Shown one piece after another: positions 50,458 through 56,835 of a DNA stretch of 56,835 nucleotides. The translations under genes and the position numbers were made by a program. Source of the DNA: CAZFLM01 sp964519955 (GTDB taxonomy: Bacteria; Armatimonadota; Chthonomonadetes; Chthonomonadales; CAJBBX01); assembly GCA_964519955.1 (NCBI GenBank), contig CAZFLM010000040.1:1-56835 (forward strand), read 5' to 3'. The notes beneath the pieces are model-generated. The model saw only the letters and a program-made list of their open reading frames with translations. It did not search any database and was not told where the DNA came from. Every line of letters starts with the position of its first letter. Within the stretch, counting starts at the first letter, position 1.

Positions 50458-52287
50458 ATGGAAATGTCTGGTGCACAGATCCTGCTCGAATGCCTGCGCC
50501 GTCAAGGCGTTCAGGTGATCTTCGGGTACCCGGGAGGCGTCGTACTCCCGATCTACGACGCTCTCTACGGATACAAGGAGATCGAGCACGTCCTCGTGCG
50601 GCATGAGCAAGGCGCCGCGCACATGGCGGACGGCTATGCCAGGGCCACGGGCAAGGTGGGCGTCTGCCTCGCCACGAGCGGCCCCGGGGCCACCAACCTC
50701 GTCACCGGCATCGCCAATGCGTACATGGACTCGATCCCCATGGTGGCCATTACCGGCCAGGTGCGCACCAGCGTCATCGGCAAAGACGCCTTCCAGGAAG
50801 CCGACATCACCGGCATCACCATGCCGATCACCAAGCACAACTACCTGGTGAAGAACGGCGCCGACCTGCCGCAGGTGATCGCGGAGGCGTTCCACATCGC
50901 GGCTTCGGGCCGCCCGGGGCCGGTCCTCGTCGACGTGCCCTTCGACGTGGCGCTGAACAAGGTGGACTGGGATCCGGAGACCTATCCGACGTCGATCGAC
51001 ATTCCATCCTACCGCCCGCGGGTGCGCGGCCACGACCTGCAGGTGCGCAAAGCCGCTCAGCTCATCGCCGAGGCGGAGCGCCCGGTGCTGTACGTGGGCG
51101 GCGGCGCCATTTCGTCCGGCGCGGCCGAGGAAGTCACCGAGCTGGCCGAGCGCACCAACATCCTGGTCACCACGACGCTGCTCGGCAAGGGCGCCATCGA
51201 CGAGAACCACCGGCTGTCGATGGGCATGCTCGGCATGCATGGCACTGCGTACGCCAACCACGCGGTCAACCGGTGCGACCTGCTCATCGCGGTCGGGGCC
51301 AGGTTCGACGACCGCGTCACGGGCAAGGTCGACCGCTTCGCGCCGAACGCCAAGGTGATCCACATCGATATCGACCCGGCCGAGATCGGCAAGGTGCGCA
51401 CGCCGGACGTGCCGATCGTGGGCGACGTCAAGACGGTGCTGCGCGAGTTGCTGAAGCGCGTCGAGCCGCGCGAGTGGGGCGAGTGGAACGAGCAGATCGC
51501 CGGATGGAAGGCCAAGTTCCCGCTCGTGTACCCGCACGACGGCAAGCTGTACGCCGAGTATTGCATCGAGATGATGGGCGAGGCGACGAACTGGGAGGCC
51601 ATCATGGCCACGGACGTCGGCCAGCACCAGATGTGGGCCGCCCAGTACTACCGGTGCCGCCGCCCGCGCCAGTGGATCAGTTCCGGGGGCCTGGGTACAA
51701 TGGGCTACGGTATGCCGGCCGCGATCGGGGCGCAGATGGCCTATCCCGACGCAACCGTGTTCTGCGTGTCCGGCGACGGATCGATCCAGATGTGCACGCA
51801 GGAGCTGATGACCGCCACGGTCTTCGGCCTGCCCATCATCGTCGCCATCATGAACAACCGCTCGCTCGGCATGGTGCGCCAGTGGCAGGAGCTGTTCTAC
51901 CATCGGCGATTCAGCCACGTCGACCTGCAGGCCTCGCCGGACTTCGTGAAGCTGGCCGAAGCCTATGGCGGCGTCGGCATGCGCGCAGCCAACCCGGATG
52001 AGTTCCGCTCGGCGCTCAAGGAGGCGCTCGCGATACGCGACCGGCCCATCGTCATCGACTGCCTCACCGCTCCCGAGGAGAACGTCTACCCGATGATCCC
52101 GGCGGGGCAGACCATCGACGAGATGCGGATCCGCCACAACCTCGACGAGCTGCGCGTCTCGATCCACCCCGACGCGGAGGCGTGGTCCTTCTCGGACGAG
52201 GACAAGGTGCTCGAGGAGTACGTGGAGTTGACGCACTCGTACGGATCGCACCCGGCGGTCGGCGGCAGCGCCGACGTGAAGGAGTGA
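50458..52287 (+). CDS. ilvB: Acetolactate synthase large subunit
   Basis: 609 residues. ATG at 50458 chosen (GAGGAG 10 bases upstream; protein start EMSGAQILLECLRRQG is typical). TPP-dependent fold: catalytic Glu in LVRHEQGAAHMADGYARATG, GPGATNL, FAD-region IDIPSYRP, and TPP/Mg motif GDGSIQMCTQEL ending NNRSLGMVRQW. Forms acetolactate or acetohydroxybutyrate for valine, leucine and isoleucine synthesis. Twelve bases before ilvN; controlled by the T-box leader. Confidence 0.96.
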   Translation: MEMSGAQILLECLRRQGVQVIFGYPGGVVLPIYDALYGYKEIEHVLVRHEQGAAHMADGYARATGKVGVCLATSGPGATNLVTGIANAYMDSIPMVAITGQVRTSVIGKDAFQEADITGITMPITKHNYLVKNGADLPQVIAEAFHIAASGRPGPVLVDVPFDVALNKVDWDPETYPTSIDIPSYRPRVRGHDLQVRKAAQLIAEAERPVLYVGGGAISSGAAEEVTELAERTNILVTTTLLGKGAIDENHRLSMGMLGMHGTAYANHAVNRCDLLIAVGARFDDRVTGKVDRFAPNAKVIHIDIDPAEIGKVRTPDVPIVGDVKTVLRELLKRVEPREWGEWNEQIAGWKAKFPLVYPHDGKLYAEYCIEMMGEATNWEAIMATDVGQHQMWAAQYYRCRRPRQWISSGGLGTMGYGMPAAIGAQMAYPDATVFCVSGDGSIQMCTQELMTATVFGLPIIVAIMNNRSLGMVRQWQELFYHRRFSHVDLQASPDFVKLAEAYGGVGMRAANPDEFRSALKEALAIRDRPIVIDCLTAPEENVYPMIPAGQTIDEMRIRHNLDELRVSIHPDAEAWSFSDEDKVLEEYVELTHSYGSHPAVGGSADVKE

Positions 52288-52299
52288 CGGAGGGCCATC

Positions 52300-52827
52300 A
52301 TGTCGAACACCCTGAGCAACAATCCGCTGGCGCACATCCGGCAGCAGTATGTGATCACGGTTCTCGTCGAGAACCACCCGGGCGTCCTGGCCCGCGTGTC
52401 CGGCCTCTTCGCCCGGCGCGGCTATAACATCGAGTCGCTGGCGGTCTCCGTCACCGACGATGCGGCGGTCTCGCGCATGACGCTGGTGGTGGGCGGCGAC
52501 CAGATGGTGCTGGAGCAAATCACCAAGCAGCTCCACAAGCTCATCGAGGTCATCCGCGTCGTCGACTATACGGCCATCGAGGCGATCGAGCGGGAGATGG
52601 CGTTCATCAAGGTGAATGCGGAACCGCGCGACCGTGCCGAGATCATGCAGATCGTCGAGATCTTCCGCGGGCGTATCATCGATATGAGCGAGAAGGCGTT
52701 CGTCATCGAGGTCACCGGCGCGACGGAGAAGATCGACAAGATCCGCGAACTGCTGGGCTCCTATGGCGTCCGCGAGATGGTGCGTACCGGATTGATAGCC
52801 ATCGCGCGGGGCACCCGCACCGCCTAG
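52300..52827 (+). CDS. ilvN: Acetolactate synthase regulatory subunit
   Basis: 175 residues. N-terminal ACT domain (ITVLVENHPGVLARVSGLFARRGYNIESLAV) followed by the conserved C-terminal ALS_ss domain (FRGRIIDMSEKAFVIEVTGATEKID). Activates IlvB and gives feedback control by valine. Its stop codon begins repeat copy D1. Confidence 0.96.
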   Translation: MSNTLSNNPLAHIRQQYVITVLVENHPGVLARVSGLFARRGYNIESLAVSVTDDAAVSRMTLVVGGDQMVLEQITKQLHKLIEVIRVVDYTAIEAIEREMAFIKVNAEPRDRAEIMQIVEIFRGRIIDMSEKAFVIEVTGATEKIDKIRELLGSYGVREMVRTGLIAIARGTRTA

Positions 52828-52904
52828 CCTGACCTATTCATGAGTCGCACTGGACGGGCACGGAGGCCCATCCCACCACTGCACTCGTGCATGATCCAGG
52901 CTAG
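52824..52904 (+). repeat. Stop-codon-associated palindromic repeat, copy D1
   Basis: The best copy: CTAGCCTG at the ilvN stop and CAGGCTAG at the far end are exact inverted repeats. Inner arms CATGAGTCGCACTGG and CCACTGCACTCGTGCATG pair imperfectly around GGGCACGGAGGCCC. Total 81 bases. Directly joined to copy D2, sharing the CTAG. Confidence 0.85.
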
Positions 52905-52975
52905 CCTGATCCGTTCGTGGGCTGTACTGGACGGGCACGGAGGCCCATCCCACCACGGCATTTGTGGATCATCGG
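52901..52975 (+). repeat. Stop-codon-associated palindromic repeat, copy D2 (tandem)
   Basis: Starts CTAGCCTGATCC, contains the same core, and ends near GGATCATCGGG. The right arm has diverged and lacks CAGGCTAG. Same orientation as D1, so the pair looks like a tandem duplication. Confidence 0.8.
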
Positions 52976-53056
52976 GAAAGGCACGCGGTCCATGCCGGGG
53001 GGCGCCTGCTGCGCCGGCTCGGTGGAACCAGGCCCTGACAGAAGGAGGTCCTGAAC

Positions 53057-53626
53057 GTGACAACCATGACCCGGCGTACAGCCATCCTGTCCGCCACGGC
53101 GGCGATGTTCCTGGGCGCGCCCGCTTTCGCCCAGGAGGCCAAGCCGGCCCCCAGCGCCGACGCCGTGATGGCGCAGGCGCTCAGGAAGGCCAAGGACACG
53201 AAGCGGGTGGTCTTCACCCACTTCGGCGCCTCTTGGTGAGGGTGGTGCGGACGGCTGGATGCCGTCCTCGATGAGGCCAAGACCAGCAAGGTGTTTGGCA
53301 AGTACTTCGTGATGGTGAAGCTGACCGTCAGCGAAGCGCAGGACAAGAAGGACCTGGAGAACGCGGGCGCGTCGACGTGGCTTGAGAAGCTGGGCGGCGC
53401 GAACGCCGGCATCCCGTTCTTCGCCATTCTGTCGGCCGACGGCAAGACGCTCGGCGACTCGCTAATCATGCCGGGCAAGCAGAACGTGGGCTATCCCGGG
53501 CAGAAGGACGAGATCGCGGCTTTCGTCAGGCTGCTGAGGAAGGCCGCGCCGAAGATGAGCGCCAAAGACGCATCGGCCATCGAGACGGCCTTCAACGAGG
53601 CCGCCAAGAAGCTGAAGCTGCAGTGA
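53057..53626 (+). CDS. Candidate selenoprotein: secreted thioredoxin-like protein (UxxC)
   Basis: 189 codons if the in-frame TGA at 53237-53239 is read as selenocysteine (residue 61). GTG start with AGGAGGT seven bases upstream. Signal peptide TRRTAILSATAAMFLGAPAFAQ, twin-arginine-like. The sequence around the TGA is FTHFGASW-U-GWCGRLDAVLDEA. In thioredoxin-like relatives this place reads WCxWC, so the TGA replaces the first redox Cys and leaves U-G-W-C. The frame stays open for 128 further codons with a typical thioredoxin-fold C-terminal half (GIPFFAILSADGKTLGDSL, cis-Pro in GIP). A G-loop hairpin follows the TGA. Alternative: a nonsense mutation in an ordinary CxxC gene (TGC to TGA). Confidence 0.7.
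53237..53267 (+). promoter_or_regulatory. Candidate bacterial SECIS element
   Basis: After the TGA come nine bases, then GGACGGC (53249-53255), loop TGGAT (53256-53260), GCCGTCC (53261-53267): a perfect 7-bp stem. The loop begins 16 bases after the TGA and has G at its second position. This fits the known rule for bacterial SECIS elements (short G-containing apical loop about 16-37 bases downstream). Confidence 0.6.
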
Positions 53627-53659
53627 CGTGGCACCGGGTCGTCCCAGGAGGCGCCAACC

Positions 53660-54028
53660 ATGCCCGACGACATGCGCGAGATCGTGACGGTGGAGCAGGT
53701 CCAGCGGCTCTTCCTGCTGCTGGCGATCGCGCTGCCCGTACTGGGGGCGGCGATCGGCGCAGCCTGGGGCGCCCGGCGAGGGAATGCGGCATCCGCGGCG
53801 AGGAGCGGGCTGCTTGTCGGGCTCGTCGGCCCGGCGAACCTGCTGCTGTGGACGATCTACAACGCGATCACGAACAGGCTCGGCCTCGACACCGTCAAGA
53901 ACCTGCTGGTGAACTTAACACTCTTCGCCATCATCGGCATCGGAGCCGGCCTGCTGGCAGCTCGCGGCACGTCGAAGAAGGCCGGCACGCCGGCCGCGCC
54001 GGCCGACGCCACGCCGAAGGAAAGCTGA
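53660..54028 (+). CDS. Small integral membrane protein, three predicted TM segments
   Basis: 122 residues. Hydrophobic segments at about 17-40 (LFLLLAIALPVLGAAIGAAWG), 48-70 (GLLVGLVGPANLLLWTIYNAI) and 80-100 (NLLVNLTLFAIIGIGAGLLA), with an Ala/Pro/Lys tail. No family recognised. Preceded by AGGAGG; its stop overlaps the methyltransferase start (TGATG), so the two are probably translated together. Confidence 0.7.
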   Translation: MPDDMREIVTVEQVQRLFLLLAIALPVLGAAIGAAWGARRGNAASAARSGLLVGLVGPANLLLWTIYNAITNRLGLDTVKNLLVNLTLFAIIGIGAGLLAARGTSKKAGTPAAPADATPKES

Positions 54029-54774
54029 TGTCGCAGACGTGGAACGTGTGGCGCGACCAGGCGGTGGCAGCCCGATTCGCCGACAAGCGCCGCGGAGGAA
54101 TGCCGGGCGCGGCGGAGCAGTTCGACACGCTCGTGCGCCTGGTGGGCACGCTGCCGCCAGGGCCGCTCTCGATCCTGGACATCGGCTGCGGCGACGGCGT
54201 CCTCGCGGATGTGATCCGCGGCGAGTTCGATGTGCGGACGGCCGTGCTGCTGGACGGCTCCCCTACCATGCTGGAGCGTGCTCGCGAGCGGGTGGCCGGC
54301 TGGCCCGGGGCGACGACGGCGCACGTTGTGGAGGCCGACTTCAACGATCCGGCGTGGGTGGGCAAGCTCCCTTTGGCGGGCTTCGACGTGGTCGTCTCGG
54401 GGTACGCCATCCACCACAGCACGGACGAGGAGAAGCAGCGGATCTACCGGGAGATCCACGACCTGCTGCGCCCGGGCGGCCTCTTCGTCCACCTGGAGCA
54501 CGTGGCCAGCGTGACGCCGACCGGCGCGAGGCTCTTCGACCGCTGGCAGGCCGAGAGCATCGTGCGCTTCCGGCAGGCGGCTGGCGAGGACGTGACGGTC
54601 GAAGCAGTGGAACAGGAACTGCTGACGCGGCCCGACCGCGCGGCCAACATCCTGGCGCCTCTGGACGTGCAGCTCGGCTGGCTGCGCGACACCGGCTTCC
54701 GGGAGGTCGACTGCTACTGGCGCCACTTCGAGCTGGCGGTCTTCGCCGGCTATCGCGACACGCGGGACGCGTAA
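54028..54774 (+). CDS. Class I SAM-dependent methyltransferase
   Basis: 248 residues. SAM-binding motif I ILDIGCGDGVLADVI, acidic end of strand 2 (LLDGSPTML), motif for strand 4 FDVVVSGYAIHH, and RPGGLFVHLEHV (post-motif III), as in UbiE/methyltransferase-11/25 types. Substrate unknown. Translationally coupled to the membrane protein upstream. Confidence 0.85.
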   Translation: MSQTWNVWRDQAVAARFADKRRGGMPGAAEQFDTLVRLVGTLPPGPLSILDIGCGDGVLADVIRGEFDVRTAVLLDGSPTMLERARERVAGWPGATTAHVVEADFNDPAWVGKLPLAGFDVVVSGYAIHHSTDEEKQRIYREIHDLLRPGGLFVHLEHVASVTPTGARLFDRWQAESIVRFRQAAGEDVTVEAVEQELLTRPDRAANILAPLDVQLGWLRDTGFREVDCYWRHFELAVFAGYRDTRDA

Positions 54775-54810
54775 TCCCCCGCGCAATACGAGCACAAGAC
54801 AGGGGTCCCG

Positions 54811-55188
54811 ATGAGCAAGCGGGTTCTCATTGCAGACGACGAGGCCAACATCGCGCGCCTCGCCCAGATCAACCTGATGCGGGCCGGCTTCGAGGTCAGT
54901 GTGGCGGCCGACGGCGAGAAGGCGCTGGCCGCGATCGCCGAGCAGCAGCCCGATCTGCTGATCCTCGACGTGATGATGCCGCACGTGGACGGGTTCGCGG
55001 TGCTGGAGCGTCTGCGCGCCGACGACGCCACGAAGGACCTGCGCGTCGTCATGATGTCCGCCCAGACGAAGGATGCCGACATCCTGCGCGGCCAACAGCT
55101 CGGCGTCGCCCACTACCTCGCCAAGCCGGTGAACCCGGCCGAGCTACTCCGCGTGGTGCAGGAGGAGCTGGAGGCCGGCGGAGGGTAG
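54811..55188 (+). CDS. Single-domain response regulator (CheY-like)
   Basis: 125 residues, receiver domain only: acidic pocket ADDE, phosphoacceptor Asp53 in LLILDVMMP, switch Ser in MMSAQT, Lys in YLAKPVNPAELL. No output domain and no kinase beside it, so the partner is elsewhere. Confidence 0.9.
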   Translation: MSKRVLIADDEANIARLAQINLMRAGFEVSVAADGEKALAAIAEQQPDLLILDVMMPHVDGFAVLERLRADDATKDLRVVMMSAQTKDADILRGQQLGVAHYLAKPVNPAELLRVVQEELEAGGG

Positions 55189-55194
55189 CACCCC

Positions 55195-55386
55195 ATGAAG
55201 GTGCGCGATGTCATCCGACGAATCGAGGCGGACGGCTGGGTACTGGTGCGCACCACCGGGAGCCATCGGCAGTATCGGCATCCGTCCAAGCCAGGGTTGG
55301 TCACCATCGCCGGTCATCCCGGCAAGGACGTCCTCGCCGGCACGCTGAAGAGCATCCTGGCGCAAGCGCAGTTGGGGGACAAGTAG
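55195..55386 (+). CDS. hicA: HicA-type toxin (mRNA interferase)
   Basis: 63 residues. Double-stranded-RNA-binding-like fold: KVRDVIRRIEADGWVLVRTTGSHRQYRHP, with the conserved GSH catalytic His, and IAGHPGKDVLAGTLKSIL. GGAGGG six bases before the ATG. Followed two bases later by hicB. Confidence 0.9.
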   Translation: MKVRDVIRRIEADGWVLVRTTGSHRQYRHPSKPGLVTIAGHPGKDVLAGTLKSILAQAQLGDK

Positions 55387-55388
55387 CC

Positions 55389-55613
55389 ATGGCCCAGACA
55401 CTCACATACACGGTCGTCTTCGAGCAAGGTGAGAACAACTGGAGCGCCTATGTGCCGGATCTGCCAGGCTGTATCGCGGCCGCCGACACCTACGAGGAGG
55501 CCCGGCTCCTAATCCGCGAGGCCATCGAGTTCCACATCGAGGGACTGCGAACCGAGGGGATGACGGTGCCACCGCCGACAACGCGCGCCGACGCAGTCTC
55601 GGTCGCCGCCTAG
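55389..55613 (+). CDS. hicB: HicB-type antitoxin
   Basis: 74 residues. Partial RNase H-like fold: YTVVFEQGENNWSAYVPDLPGCIAAADTYEEARLLIREAIEFHIEGLRTEG, the HicB signature. The short C terminus lacks an obvious DNA-binding domain, so autoregulation through it is uncertain. Pairs with hicA directly upstream, placing a toxin-antitoxin module between ilvN and ilvC. Confidence 0.9.
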   Translation: MAQTLTYTVVFEQGENNWSAYVPDLPGCIAAADTYEEARLLIREAIEFHIEGLRTEGMTVPPPTTRADAVSVAA

Positions 55614-55658
55614 CCGAACAGACGAATTGGCTGTACAACAAGAGAGAGGATAAGAGTC

Positions 55659-56651
<993 letters not shown>

Positions 56652-56671
56652 TTTTAGCAGTTCAACTTCAT

Positions 56672-56712
56672 AAGGCGGTCCCGCATACCAACGCGGGACC
56701 GCCTTCTCTTTT
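56672..56712 (+). terminator. Intrinsic terminator after ilvC
   Basis: AAGGCGGTCCCGC pairs perfectly with GCGGGACCGCCTT across an 8-base loop, followed by CTCTTTT. Confidence 0.92.
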
Positions 56713-56793
56713 GCTAACTGCGTAGTGCATGTTCATACGTGGATGAATGTGGCTCAATGTCAGTAATACAATCAATTGCATTGAAGCTTGTGG

Positions 56794-56822
56794 TTGACGT
56801 ACCGCGTTGTTGCTGTTAAATG
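56794..56822 (+). promoter_or_regulatory. Probable promoter for the next gene
   Basis: TTGACG (56794-56799), 17 bp, TAAATG (or TTAAAT with 16 bp) in an AT-rich stretch at the edge of the window. The gene it would serve lies outside. Confidence 0.45.
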
Positions 56823-56835
56823 TTGTTTGAAAGTC

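Noticed and set aside
53291..53626. Separate 111-codon gene starting at 53291
   Set aside because: It is the same frame as the upstream signal-peptide ORF; the start lies in the middle of a thioredoxin fold and has no ribosome site. Better explained as one gene read through TGA (or a nonsense mutant).

Overview
The window reads as chromosome of a high-GC, diderm (LPS-bearing) bacterium. Evidence: a nearly complete lipid A/Kdo pathway, BamA, OmpH/Skp, TamB, a type II secretion (T2SS) operon, lipoproteins and a PEP-CTERM protein. A canonical T-box leader in front of ilvB is unusual for a proteobacterium. Together with the Gly/Pro-rich envelope proteins this makes me lean to Armatimonadota or a neighbouring phylum, but no marker here proves it.

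Layout. 1-2.0 kb: a pyruvate-kinase-like gene on the minus strand. 2.5-13.9 kb: a tightly overlapped T2SS operon, gspE-F-G-H-I-J-K-L-M-C-D, followed by two Gly/Pro-rich secreted proteins (Spy-like and DUF5666-like). 16.7-18.7 kb, minus: a secretin-N-domain (STN) protein and an S41 peptidase, divergent from an OmpR-type response regulator and its sensor kinase (18.9-21.1 kb). 21.2-21.3 kb, minus: tRNA-Thr(CGU) and tRNA-Phe(GAA) with a textbook promoter. 21.5-32.2 kb: lipA, tamB, an ECF sigma factor, bamA, ompH and a coiled-coil lipoprotein. 32.4-43.8 kb: lpxD-lpxC-fabZ-lpxA-lpxB-msbA-DUF374-waaA-lpxK-lpxL-kdsB. 43.8-47 kb: three tandem sigma-54 promoters, a PEP-CTERM protein and two paralogous secreted proteins of unknown function. 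47-50 kb, minus: a lipoprotein, a Gfo/Idh/MocA oxidoreductase and kdsA. 50-56.7 kb: T-box leader, ilvB, ilvN, then a block of accessory genes (thioredoxin-like candidate selenoprotein, 3-TM protein, methyltransferase, CheY-like protein, hicAB), then ilvC.

Most interesting points. (1) At 53057-53626 a signal-peptide-bearing thioredoxin-fold ORF is interrupted by one in-frame TGA exactly at the first Cys of the CxxC motif (U-G-W-C). The TGA is followed at the right distance by a perfect 7-bp hairpin with a G-containing loop, which fits a bacterial SECIS element. (2) An approximately 80-bp imperfect palindrome with a common core occurs five times, always in the same orientation and starting at or just after a stop codon. 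(3) The direct repeat TTCAT-N6-TTCAT occurs twice upstream of gspE and twice in the S41/two-component divergent region, which suggests one regulon. (4) Three sigma-54 promoters stand in tandem before the PEP-CTERM gene. (5) A transcriptional T-box, probably leucine-specific, precedes ilvBN.

All calls come from reading the sequence; no database search was run.
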